NCBI GenBank assembly: GCA_016126655.1 | Contig: CP065955.1 | Location: forward strand, 913,001-977,000 | Length of the DNA: 64,000 nucleotides | From: Aerococcaceae bacterium zg-1292 | Lineage (GTDB): Bacteria; Bacillota; Bacilli; Lactobacillales; Aerococcaceae | Direction of reading: 5' to 3' | Shown: positions 37,302 through 46,500 of the stretch, piece after piece | How positions within the stretch are numbered: the stretch's first letter is position 1 | Layout: each line of letters begins with the position of its first letter | Notes under the pieces: generated by a model | Database searches by the model: none | The model's input: the letters and a program-made list of their open reading frames with translations, nothing else | Told to the model about the DNA's origin: nothing | Made by a program: the position numbers and the translations under genes

Positions 37302-37660
37302 TTGCCAAGAAAACCTAAGCGTCCATGTTCATATCCTGGATGTCCTAACTTAACTGATGGTAGGTTTTGTGAGAAGCATCAAAGGGAAGAAAAAAACGCT
37401 ATGAGAAGTACGACAGGAATCCGGCTACATCTCGTAGTTACGGAAGAGAATAGAAAAGAGTAAGAGATGCTTGTGTTAAGGAGCATCCATTTTGTGAACA
37501 GTGCTTTGCTAAAGGAATCATTGTACCAGTTGAAGAAGTACATCACATCAAACCTCTTTCTACAGGCGGAAATCATAACAAAAGTAATTTGATATCTTTA
37601 TGTAAGTCTTGTCATGCAAGAATACAAGCAAGTCGTGGTGATAGATGGAATAAAAAATAA
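37302..37660 (+). pseudogene. Phage-type HNH endonuclease, frameshifted
   Basis: The N-terminal half from TTG 37302 reads LPRKPKRPCSYPGCPN, the zinc-knuckle start of phage HNH proteins. One A appears to be missing from the A-run near 37386, after which the correct frame gives EKYDRNPATSRSYGRE, a TAG at 37451-37453 where Trp is expected, then HPFCEQC, VHHIKPL and SLCKSCH of the HNH fold. Phage HNH genes sit beside small and large terminase genes, which fits the terminase remnant at 38017. Confidence 0.8.
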
Positions 37661-37678
37661 ACACCCCGAGCGGAATGG

Positions 37679-37981
37679 TTATTTCAGCAGTTCATCGATA
37701 TTTCGTTTTGAATATAGAAGTATACGTACTTCCATAGTATCATCAATTACTACATAAAAAATTGAGAAGTTCCTTACATTGATTCTGTAATAAGGATGAT
37801 TTCTAATCTTTGATGATTGATAGGGAGCAAAGCTAAGAGGCATTTCAAGTCTTTTAACAATTGCAAGCTCTATATCATCAACTAAACGGTGAGCTGCTCT
37901 GGGGTTTTGCAGTGTATTGGTTATTTAGTCAGTGATTTCGAGTAAATCCTCTTCAAATAACAGAAGAAAAGTTAATTTATA
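37679..37981 (-). pseudogene. RelE/ParE-family toxin, start lost and one nonsense codon
   Basis: On the minus strand 100 codons read YKLTFLLLFEEDLLEITD, then TAA (37925-37927), then ITNTLQNPRAAHRLVDDIE and, at the end, RILLYSKRNIDELLK. This is the length and pattern of a ParE/RelE toxin; the stop stands where Tyr is usual (DYI). No start codon precedes the first Tyr in frame. Such toxins inhibit gyrase or cleave mRNA; this copy should be inactive. Confidence 0.75.
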
Positions 37982-38019
37982 GGTTTGCCTGTTCCTTTGC
38001 TGTCAATGAAGAATAACTT
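37977..38019 (-). pseudogene. 3' stub of the matching antitoxin gene
   Basis: Minus-strand reading ends LTAKEQANL followed by TAA overlapping the toxin's first codons, the usual antitoxin-toxin arrangement. Only about 14-16 codons remain before terminase sequence begins near 38017, so the antitoxin was lost by deletion or insertion at that junction. Confidence 0.5.
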
Positions 38020-38655
38020 GAAGGAAGAGTCTGTTATGGAGGACTTGACCTATCATCAACAACAGATATTACTGCCTTTGTTTTAGTATTTCCTCCAACG
38101 GATGAAGATGATAAATTTTGTATTATGCCATATTTTTGGATTCCGGAAGAAACTTTAGATTTAAGAGTAAAGCGTGACCATGTACCTTATGATGTTTGGG
38201 AAAGGCAAGGATATATTCAGACAACATAAGGTAATGTTGTTCATTATGGTTATATTGAAAAATTCATAGAAAAGCTAGGTGAAAGGTTCAACATTAGAGA
38301 AATCGCCTTTGATAGGTGGTGAGCTGTACAGATGGTGCTGAACTTAGAGAATATGGGTTTTACTGTAGTTTCTTTTGGACAAGGTTTTAAGGATATGAGT
38401 CTGCCAACCAAGGAACTTATGAAACTAACCCATGAGCAAAAACTTGCTCATGGTGGCAATCCAGTCCTTAGGTGGATGATGGATAATATATTTATCCGAA
38501 CAGATCCAGCAGGAAACATCAAAGCAGATAAGGAAAAGTCCACAGAAAAGATTGATGGTGCAATTGCAACCATCATGGGACTTGATAGAGCAATTAGGTG
38601 TGGGAATCAAAATACAGAAAGTGTTTATGATAGTAGAGGTATTTTGTTTATGTAG
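38017..38655 (+). pseudogene. terL: Phage terminase large subunit, C-terminal remnant with two stops
   Basis: Reads VCYGGLDLSSTTDITAFV, the start of the RuvC-like nuclease domain of phage terminases, through to RAIRCGNQNTESVYDSRG at the normal C-terminus. Two nonsense codons break the frame: TAA 38227-38229 and TGA 38320-38322 (FDRW-stop-AVQ, where Gly is expected). The N-terminal ATPase half is missing. The terminase packages phage DNA; here it only marks a decayed prophage. Confidence 0.85.
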
Positions 38656-38684
38656 GATATCATTCCGAAAAGTGCCTGTATAAT

Positions 38685-38782
38685 GTTCCGTTATGATTAA
38701 GGTTATTCCGCATTTATCGTTCCGATAAAATGCATAATATTGTTCCGATATCATTTATATTGTTCCGATAAAATGGTACAAT
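38685..38782 (+). promoter_or_regulatory. fic promoter with iterated TTCCGATA sites
   Basis: Extended -10 TGgTACAAT (hexamer 38777-38782) with a poor -35. Upstream are repeated 14-mers: GTTCCGATAAAATG at 38719 and 38762, GTTCCGATATCATT at 38742, and a variant GTTCCGTTATGATT at 38685, spaced 20-23 bp in the three close copies. Such spaced direct repeats suggest operator sites on one face of the helix, perhaps for the HTH-like domain of the Fic protein itself. Confidence 0.5.
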
Positions 38783-38804
38783 AAGATAACTGGAGGGATA
38801 ATTT

Positions 38805-41800
38805 ATGTTTATGACTGTAAAACAAGCCTCAGAGAAATGGGGTATTTCTGATAGAAGAGTAAGAATTTTATGTGCTGAAGGTAAAATAACTGGGGCATAT
38901 CAAGAAGGAAGGGCTTGGAAAATACCAATTGATGCCATCAAACCTGCAGATGGACGCTATAAAACAAAAGAAAGTCTTTTATCTCAAATAGATCGTAAAA
39001 AAAAGGAACTTGATGGAAAGAGACCTCTTACAGAGGGAGAGTTGGCAAGACTGAATGAAGAATTTACTGTTGAATATACTTATAATTCAAACGCTATTGA
39101 GGGAAATACATTAACATTAAGAGAAACTGATTTAGTGTTAAGAGGTCTTACTATAGACCAAAAGCCGTTAAAAGATCATATGGAGGCAGTTGGACATAAG
39201 GAGGCATTTGATTTTGTAAGTGAACTTGTAAAGGAAAAATGTGAAATTAATGAAAAAGTGATTAAACAAATCCATAATTTAGTTCTTGCTGATAAAAAAG
39301 ATGATAGAGGTGTCTATCGAAGAGTGCCTGTTCGCATCATGGGTGCTGCACATGAGCCTGTGCAACCTTATTTGATTGTTCCTAAAATGGAAGAACTTTT
39401 AAGGAATTATTTAGCTAGTGAGGAACATATTGTTACAAAGCTGGCTAGATTTCATATAGAGTTTGAAGGAATCCATCCATTTATTGATGGAAACGGAAGA
39501 ACGGTAACTAAACAGTTGCAACTCATTTAATAAAAATTAAATAACTTAGTAAAACTGAATACCGTGCTTATCGGAGTAATCTGGTAAGTATCATTACAAA
39601 GGTTAAATGCTGTGGAAAACCTAAAGCTCATTTTGCCAAAACGGAATCGGAAACGATAGACGGCAGGCTGCGAAAGCTGGAAAGAAAAAATGAGATGACC
39701 TAGGGTTAAATGAACGTACATTAGTGCAACGTAAGAAAAATAGTGAATGCGTTGAAACGTGTATCCTAAGGGTGATAAACAATGGTAGTTCAGCAGGGAA
39801 AGTCCTAAGGTGTATCGCTATGGAAGACCTTCAACGACTATCTCCTGATGGGAGAGTAAAACCGCAAGCTAAGGGCGGAAGAAAAATCTTTGGTCTCTAT
39901 GTTAGAGATTGACATATAGTCTGCGCTGATGTGAAAGCGTCAGAGGTCTGTTCGTGAGAATAAGACTGGTCACCACTTGCGACGGTGATTGAACAAGGTT
40001 ATGTTAGTATAAGTTAATAAAAACTAGCGCTATTAAACAACATGTGTTATTATATAAGTATCAATAAAAGGAGACTTGTATAATGGACAAAAAACAATAT
40101 TTAATTATTGGTGAGGCGGCCGATTATATCGGCAAAAGCCCACACACATTAAGAAAATGGGATAAAGACGGAACATTGGTTCCAGAACATAAAACGGATT
40201 ATGGTACTCGATATTATTCCAAACGACAATTAAACGAATATCTTGGCATCGAATCAAAAAATAAAGTTGTGATTGGTTATGCAAGGGTGTCGTCAAAGAA
40301 ACAAGAACAAGATTTACAGCGTCAAATCGAAAACTTAGAAACTTATTTATTTGCACAAGGCAAGCCTTTTACAATTATTAAAGACATCGGCAGTGGAATT
40401 AATTATGAGAAAAAAGGGTTGTTACGCCTAATGAGAGAGGTTAAAGAGGGACGAGTTGATAAAATCGTTGTCTTATACAAAGACCGCCTATTACGTATTG
40501 GATTTGAATTATTTCAAGCATTTTGTGACCTATATAGCGTCCCAATTGAAATTGTAGATTCACAGAAAGTGGATGAACAACAAGAGCTTACAGAAGACTT
40601 GGTACAAGTAATGACAGTATTTGCTTGTAGAATGCAAGGAAGAAGAAGCAGACGTACAAAATCAATGATTCAATCGTATAAGGAGAAGGAACTTGAAAAA
40701 GGCAATTAAAATAAAGCTTTTTCCAACTGACGAACAACAAGAACTTCTGTTTCAATCTTGCGGAGTGGCTCGCAAGGCATATAATCTATGCAAAGAGTTA
40801 GATTTACAGTATTTAAAACAATTCGGCAAAGGTATTAATGATAGAGATTTCGGCCCACTAATGACTCAAATTAGGAGAGGCGATGATTTCCCTTATATGA
40901 AATTAGTATCAGCCGATGTGGCAAAACAAGCTGTAAAAGATTATATTGCTGCTAGAAGTCGGTCATTTAAAAATTTTAAAAATGGCTATCATGTCAATTG
41001 GAAAACACGTAAATCAAAACTGTCGTTTTATGCCGATTATGTTAAAACGAAAGTCAAACGTAAAGCGGTTTACATTTCAATGATTGGGGATATTAAGACC
41101 TCTTCCCAATTGCCAAGAAACTTTAAGCTGGGCAATCCAAGAGTGTCTTACGATGGACTTAGCTGGTGGATTTCAATTACAACAGAAGTCCCAAAACCAG
41201 AACAAGTTGAATTGACGGATGTTTCTATTGGATTGGATTTAGGGTTAACAACACTAGTGACCGCCTCTGATGGACAAACGTTTGATAATATAATGAAAAG
41301 CGAATCAGTGAAAGAATTGGATAAGAAAATTAAACAGTATCAACGTGCTTTATCCCGTAAAGAGCGAGGCTCAAAAAAATATCAGCAGACCTATGAGCGA
41401 TTCTTAAAATGTGTGCAAAAGAAAACCAATATTAGACGCAATTATGCATTTCATGTAGCGAATGCTTTGGTGAGAACCAAGCCACAACGCATCGTGATGG
41501 AATCATTAAGTATTAAACACATGTTGAAAAATAAAAGACTTGCGAAAGCAATCCATGATGTTGCATGGTACAACTTACAAACCATTATCATACAAAAAGC
41601 AAACTTTTTTGGTATTGAAGTGGTTAAAGTTGATAGCCGCTTCCCATCCAGTCAATTGTGTTGTGTATGTGGCAATCGTCAACCTATGCCACTCGATAAG
41701 CGAGAATACAATTGTCAACATTGTGGAATATCAATCAATCGTGATTTGAATGCAGCGATTAATTTAGCAAGTATTTAGTATTTTACAAGGAGTGACGATA

Positions 41801-42107
41801 CCACTCCTGTTCGGATAAGACTTTTTAGCCCCACGTTATCGTGGTGGAATCTGGAAGTTTTCGGACGTGAATAGCGCAAGTTGTATAAACTTATACTAAC
41901 TTAGCCGTATCGGGAAGACTTCTCGTCAATCTTGAGTTAATGAAAGCAGGGTATCCACCTATCGATATAAAATTTACAGATAGGATTGTCTATTATAATG
42001 CTTTTGATGAATATAATGTGAAACATAATTTAAAAGCAATGGAGACTTTATTTGCCAAGTATATCAATGAAAGATTAGATATATATTTGAAAATGTTACA
42101 AAATTAA
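38805..42107 (+). CDS. Fic-domain protein, split by an IStron; exons 38805-39503 and 41913-42107
   Basis: Joined exons give 297 aa. An N-terminal HTH-like segment (VKQASEKWGISDRRVRIL) is followed by the class II inhibitory motif SNAIEG near residue 101 and the Fic domain. The active-site motif HPFxDGNGRxxR reads HPFIDGNGRT at the end of exon 1 and GR at the start of exon 2, continuing LLVNLELMKAGYPPID. Fic enzymes move AMP from ATP onto target hydroxyls. Without excision the frame runs into the insert and stops at 39528-39530, losing the final motif Arg and ~65 residues. With excision or splicing the gene is whole. Start ATG 38805 has GGAGGG upstream. Target unknown; no partner antitoxin is seen. 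Confidence 0.85.
39504..40015 (+). ncRNA. Group I intron catalytic core (5' portion)
   Basis: Group I signatures: TCAGCAGGGAAAGTCC then TTCAACGACTATC (39830-39842) and GACATATAGTC (39911-39921). GACTAT 39836-39841 pairs with ATAGTC 39916-39921 as P7, the guanosine-binding helix. A candidate P1 pairs exon/intron junction bases ACGGTA (39501-39506) with TACCGT (39560-39565). The usual U-G pair at the 5' splice site is not seen, so the exact splice position is uncertain. The ORFs lie between this core and the 3' splice site. Confidence 0.8.
40083..40709 (+). CDS. tnpA: IS607-type serine transposase TnpA
   Basis: 208 aa. A MerR-like HTH at the N-terminus (ADYIGKSPHTLRKWDKDG) precedes the serine recombinase domain with catalytic Ser in VIGYARVSSKKQEQDLQRQ (~residue 67) and the RLLRIGFE segment carrying active-site Arg. 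This domain order, HTH first, is diagnostic for IS607 and differs from resolvases. It cuts and joins the element at GG sites without duplications. ATG 40083 has AGGAGA upstream. The stop overlaps the tnpB start by 17 bp. Confidence 0.92.
   Translation: MDKKQYLIIGEAADYIGKSPHTLRKWDKDGTLVPEHKTDYGTRYYSKRQLNEYLGIESKNKVVIGYARVSSKKQEQDLQRQIENLETYLFAQGKPFTIIKDIGSGINYEKKGLLRLMREVKEGRVDKIVVLYKDRLLRIGFELFQAFCDLYSVPIEIVDSQKVDEQQELTEDLVQVMTVFACRMQGRRSRRTKSMIQSYKEKELEKGN
40693..41778 (+). CDS. tnpB: TnpB RNA-guided nuclease of the IStron
   Basis: 361 aa from TTG 40693, preceded by GGAGAAGGAA and overlapping tnpA. RuvC residues are intact: Asp in IGLDLGLTTLV (~residue 180), Glu in IVMESLSIKHML (~265), Asp in INRDLNAAINLA near the end; a zinc finger CCVCGNRQP...CQHCG lies between. 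TnpB proteins of this class, ancestors of Cas12, are guided by an RNA from the element's 3' end and cut empty donor sites, favouring element retention. Nothing is missing, so activity is expected. Its guide should be fic exon 2 sequence. Confidence 0.92.
   Translation: MKKAIKIKLFPTDEQQELLFQSCGVARKAYNLCKELDLQYLKQFGKGINDRDFGPLMTQIRRGDDFPYMKLVSADVAKQAVKDYIAARSRSFKNFKNGYHVNWKTRKSKLSFYADYVKTKVKRKAVYISMIGDIKTSSQLPRNFKLGNPRVSYDGLSWWISITTEVPKPEQVELTDVSIGLDLGLTTLVTASDGQTFDNIMKSESVKELDKKIKQYQRALSRKERGSKKYQQTYERFLKCVQKKTNIRRNYAFHVANALVRTKPQRIVMESLSIKHMLKNKRLAKAIHDVAWYNLQTIIIQKANFFGIEVVKVDSRFPSSQLCCVCGNRQPMPLDKREYNCQHCGISINRDLNAAINLASI
41779..41912 (+). ncRNA. IStron 3' tail: intron 3' end and candidate omega-RNA scaffold
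   Basis: 134 bp after tnpB hold hairpins GGAGTG/CACTCC (41789-41809), CCACG/CGTGG (41833-41850 area) and the strand AACTTATACTAAC that pairs with the intron core. In known TnpB elements the guide RNA scaffold ends exactly at the right end, and the next ~16-20 bases form the guide; here that would begin GGAAGACTTCTCGTC, the fic second exon. One RNA stretch would then serve both splicing and guiding. Folding inferred by eye. Confidence 0.55.
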
Positions 42108-42117
42108 AATAATAACC

Positions 42118-42196
42118 CCCTTAAATTTCTTTCATATTTAAGGGATAAAACAATTATTAGGCTAAAGCATCTATTAATTACAGTAGGTGCTTTTTC
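42118..42196 (+). terminator. Two hairpins after fic in phage-derived sequence
   Basis: CCCTTAAAT/ATTTAAGGG (42118-42145, little T-tract) and AAAGCATCTA/TAGGTGCTTT followed by T (42164-42195). The second resembles spacers found in phage tail gene clusters. Confidence 0.5.
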
Positions 42197-42224
42197 TATG
42201 CGAAAAATTAGGAGGAGGATAGAT

Positions 42225-42341
42225 ATGCTTGAAAAAATAGTAAGAGTAGGAGTGATTGATGTAAAGTTTCGTTCATCTGCTACAATTCCAAGGCTATATA
42301 GAATCAAATTTAAAAGAGATATTTTCAAAGATCTTTCGTAA
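42225..42341 (+). pseudogene. Phage tail-region gene, 5' fragment
   Basis: ATG 42225 with GGAGGAGG upstream opens 38 codons (SSATIPRLYRIKFKRDIFKD) cut at 42338 by an IS66 end, whose GTAA supplies the stop. The pattern resembles small proteins of phage tail modules; I am not certain of the family. It supports a prophage origin for this stretch. Confidence 0.5.
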
Positions 42342-42364
42342 GCGTCCAATAACCAAGTATATTG
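42338..42364 (-). mobile_element. IS66 right-end remnant, 27 bp
   Basis: GTAAGCGTCCAATAACCAAG and seven further bases equal the terminal 27 bp of the IS66 right end (reverse complement of 37176-37202). It marks the junction between prophage debris and the broken adhesin gene. Confidence 0.85.
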
Positions 42365-42386
42365 TATCCAAGACAGTAAGATACTA

Positions 42387-43225
42387 GAACCTGTTGAAGT
42401 AACCGGTAATGTTATTGTTAAATATATTAATATTAATGGTAATGAAATCAGTGCGCCAGCAAAAGATGAAACTAATGCTGATGCCAATCATCCGTATAAT
42501 ACTGACGAAGACCGTAAATTAAAACTTATCCAAGGTAGTAAAGAGTACAATAATGAAGGTAAGATTTATGAATTGGTTCCTGAAGGCAAATACGGCACGT
42601 ATAATGGAAAACCAATTGAAGTGGATGCGAACAATCACTTAACAGCATCGGACACGACAACCGGTAAAGTTGAAGCAGGTAAAACCAAAAGAAGTCGTTT
42701 ATGTTTACCGTGAAAAACAATACAAAAAACAGGTGATGTGGTGCTTCATTATGTCAGTCTAGATGGAGAAGAAATACAACCACCCCACCATAATAGTGAT
42801 GATAAACCGGTAGGTGAAGGCTATACTGTTTTAGACAAAGAAACTGGTGTAGTGGTTAAAGGTAAAACGGATGTCACTTACATTTATAAATTGAAAGAGA
42901 CACCGGAACCAGGTAAACCAGAAGAACCAGGTACACCACCAGTAACACCTGAGAAACCTGAAAACCTAGAAGTACCTGAAAATCCAGAAGACCCAAGTAT
43001 GCCAGAAGCACCAAAAGAAAAACCAGCTCCAGAAAAACAGCTGAATCAGGACAACCAACTTCTGAACAGCCAGGTCAAAATAAAGGAGAAGTTAAAAAAT
43101 CTGCAGTACTTCCAAATACTGGTGAAGCTAGCACACTATTTGGTTTGAGCGCAGCAGCACTTTCAATCCTTGCAAGCTTAGGACTAGTAGCCACAGGTCG
43201 CAAAAAAGAAGACGAAGAAGCATAA
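42387..43225 (+). pseudogene. Broken adhesin gene, mosaic of MucBP and LPXTG parts
   Basis: 42387-42841 is nearly identical to 52780-53233 of the third adhesin gene (MucBP repeats). It then jumps to sequence like 56986-57050 and to the Pro-rich tail and LPNTG anchor ending RKKEDEEA (stop 43223-43225), so about 3.7 kb is missing. It has an extra C near 42688, a missing A near 42715 with a TGA between them, and a missing C near 43037 that throws the anchor out of frame. No start or signal peptide remains. Confidence 0.85.
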
Positions 43226-43274
43226 TCTGAATTCGTCCCAATATCCGTACTAACTCATCATTAGCACAATCAAG

Positions 43275-43315
43275 AAAACCACCTCTAGAGTGTCGCAGCT
43301 CAGAGGTGGTTTTTA
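43275..43315 (+). terminator. Terminator after the broken adhesin gene
   Basis: AAAACCACCTCT pairs with AGAGGTGGTTTT; T-tract follows. The same CCACCTC/GAGGTGG terminator follows four adhesin genes here. Confidence 0.8.
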
Positions 43316-43452
43316 TATAGATTTTTAGTGATTTGGTCAAAAATATTTTTGATTTTCAACGAAAAAAAAAGTATCGATTCTGACCATTTTCATGATTTAT
43401 AAACCAAAAAGATAACTATAAATAATGTTTATAAGTGAAAATTTGGAAAAGG

Positions 43453-43481
43453 TTGTAATGCTAATTTATAATTGGTACAAT
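43453..43481 (+). promoter_or_regulatory. Promoter of the second adhesin gene
   Basis: TTGTAA (43453-43458), 17 bp, extended -10 TGgTACAAT (hexamer 43476-43481). The leader to the start codon is closely shared with the third adhesin gene (TAGATAGACGTATTTACA element). Confidence 0.75.
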
Positions 43482-43574
43482 ATCGGTGGAATCATCTGTC
43501 TATAAAATAGCGAAACCAGTTCTGTTTTGTAGATAGACGTATTTACAAAGAAGAGAGAAAGTGGAGTGATGCTG

Positions 43575-46500
43575 ATGTTTTTTAAGAAAAAACAAAGATT
43601 CTCATTACGCAAGTATAAAATCGGTGTGTGCTCAGTCCTGTTAGGGACAACCTTTATTATGGGCGCTAACCAAGTATCAGCTGAAGAAACAGTTCCAAGC
43701 GAACCCGTTTCATCATCAGCAGAGCAAGTAGAAGACCCGACGCCAGAAGCCGAGTCAACTACTGTGTCACCAGAATTATCAGAACCAGTTGAAGAAGTAA
43801 CTGAGTCTGATGCTGTTGAATCTACAACTGCAGAAGAACCGGTTGTAGAAAGTCAAGGAGCAGAAGCTGTTGAAACAACAACTGAATTGACAACAGTTTC
43901 TAACCCTACAGCAACAGAACTAGATTTAGTTGTCAATACGAAAGTAACTGTTCTAGATGCCAATAGTTTAACTGAGGGCGAAAAGGCTGCGGTTGAAGCC
44001 ATTGTTCGCGAAGCCAATCATTTAACTGAAGCCCACGAAGTACGTGTCGCAAATGATGGCGCGGTGACAGTTTTTGAAAATGGTGTGGAAGTAGGTCGTC
44101 TTACAAGTGAAGCAGTGATCGACGTTTTAGTTGAACGTACAATAGAACCGAATCCAACAACAGAAGCACCAACAACAGCGGCAGAAGAAACTGTTAATGA
44201 AGAAACTTCTGATGTTGCAACAGATAATGCAGTAAATGAAACAGAAAATGGCGAAACAGCACCAGCTGAAGAACCAGTACCGCTAGCGTTAACGACGACT
44301 GAAGAAGCCGCTCCTGTTGTGCCGGAAGCAGCAGAAGAATCTACAGATGTGAAGACGTCTGAAGTGAATTTAGAAGCGTTGAAAGCTGAAAAAATTGCTT
44401 TATTAAACACTTATTCGCTTTTATCACCAACTGTGAAAGGCGAATTTGTATCTCGTTTCCAAGAAGCAGTGGATGTCGCAGCCTTAAACTTATTAGCGGA
44501 AGAAGCAAGAAAAGCACAAAAACGTGCCGAAGCCTTTCCGAATCAAGGAGAGCCATTAACAACCGGTACCTATTTCCGTGCTGAACCAGAAGCTTTACAG
44601 GCAGCACCGACAGAGGGACGTCTTGTGATACCTGATGTGACAGTGACAAGTACACATAGAGGTTATAGTCCAACGCCAACTATTTTCAACGAGCCAGGAA
44701 CAAAGCTTGACTTCTCCTTTGGTAACCAAGAGTTACATAAGGGCGATTACTTTTTCGTAGAGACTCAAGATGTGCCAATTCCTTTCCCGGATACATTCCG
44801 TTTGAAATCAAATGACACAGACGGTAGCGGACCGGTTATCGCAACTGTAGAACGTGTTGGTTATGAAAGTGATTATGTAAAGGGAACTGACTCTGAAGAT
44901 AAAACTCGTTTTGATCTTAAAAACGATGGCACCTTAAAAACGATGGCAATCAAGTATAAAGTAACCTTTACTGAAGCGGTCGAAGGCTTGAGAGCTGTCA
45001 AAGCGTCTGTATCTGGTAATGGTGGAAAACCTACTCTTGCAGGTACAGAAGCGCGTGAAACTAAGTTTGTTGTTAAAGTCAATGATAAACCAGTTTACAC
45101 CAGTGTTTATTCACAACCAGCATGGGATGATGCCAATGCAGCTAACTATAAGCGATATCCTACCAATACTGGATACCAAGGGGTTGTCACTCAAGGTTTA
45201 TATGGCGACGGCGATCGCAGTAAGATTGATTATGACACTGGTAATAGACAAAATAAACATGGATATGTCAGTATGGAAGCAACGGTATATGATTATCGTA
45301 CAAACGTACCGGGTTCTAATGTTGGTTTCTTGACTGAGACGACCAGTGAAGGTTATGTTCAACTTACAGGTCAAGTTGGTGGAATGCCAGATGGTTTTAA
45401 AACAACCATTACCTCTCCAACGGATGCAAATAAAAATACCTACACGTGGGATGAAAGTAAACTAAGAATTGGTGAGCGATTACCAGTTTATTATGTTCCT
45501 TTCGAAGAATTGGATACTAAAGAGAAAAAAGCCAATGCAGATAACGGTAAACTTTATGTAACACCGGATGATATGTATTACAAAATCGAAAGTATTTCTG
45601 ACGATAAACGCACGATTACACTGCGTTTTTATGGAGATTACTCTAAGCCAGGCCGTATTATTAATACTTTCAAAAATCCAATGGAAGATTTTAAAGATGG
45701 AAAAAATTCCCGTCTAGGAATTAAGTTTGATAAGCCTGACTATATTAAAGAAGCTGAAAAAACTGAATTAAAAGATGAGAAGGGAAATGTAATACTTAAA
45801 GATGGTAAACCAGTAATGGTAACCTCAACTGACAATTCAATTTTAACAGTCACAAATCCTGATGGCACTCAATTACCTGCATATACATTTAACGCGGTAA
45901 GTAAATCAGATCCAATTGGTTCTGAACCAATTACGCAAGGTGGCGTCGGTGGTTTAACTTCACAAGTTTACCGTCCTAACTATGATGCTTCAGCAACAGG
46001 TGTGCCAATTGAAACCTCTAACAAAGATCAAATTGGCAAAGGTACACTAGTTGTACGTTATGTTGATGTGAACGGTAAGACGATTAAAGAAGAAAATGTT
46101 GTTATCAAAGACGCACTAGTTGAATTAGAAGGCGACGTAAAAACAAATTATGACACAGTAAGAGATGACTACCGTCCTAAAGAAATGACAACAGATGATG
46201 GTACTAAGTATCAATTAGCGCCTGAATCAGATACAGAGTATACCGTTGGTACTGTTTCCAAGGAAGGACACTTAACAAATAGTAATTTACGAGATGTTGT
46301 CGCAAGTAATGATCCAAATGGTGCTGAACCAGCAGGTGAGTTAAGTCAAGGCACCAAGTATATCACGTATGTCTACAAAGAAGTTGAAAAAGATGTTCCG
46401 ACACCTCCAGAAGCACCTAAAACAGGGGATGTCATTGTACATTATAAAGATGATAAAGGCAATCCAATTGATGAAGATAAAGTCGATACACAAAACAGCT

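Larger units (their letters stand above)
39504..41912 (+). mobile_element. IS607-type IStron (group I intron with transposase and TnpB) inside fic
   Basis: A 2409-bp insert between ACG and GGA codons of fic, with no target duplication; the shared G makes the ends uncertain by one base (39504/39505 to 41912/41913). IS607-type elements insert at GG without duplication. It contains a group I intron core (39504 to ~40015), a serine transposase, an RNA-guided TnpB nuclease and a structured 3' tail. The two ends are joined by the 13-bp complement GTTAGTATAAGTT (40003-40015) with AACTTATACTAAC (41888-41900). IStrons of this kind are known from clostridia; one in a Lactobacillales fic gene is new to me. 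Confidence 0.85.

Noticed and set aside
39724-39912. Small plus-strand frame inside the IStron 5' part
   Set aside because: It overlaps the group I intron core motifs, which explain the sequence better.
42104-42487. Minus-strand frame over the junction of phage debris and the broken adhesin
   Set aside because: It crosses an IS66 end and antisense MucBP sequence, so it cannot be a native gene.
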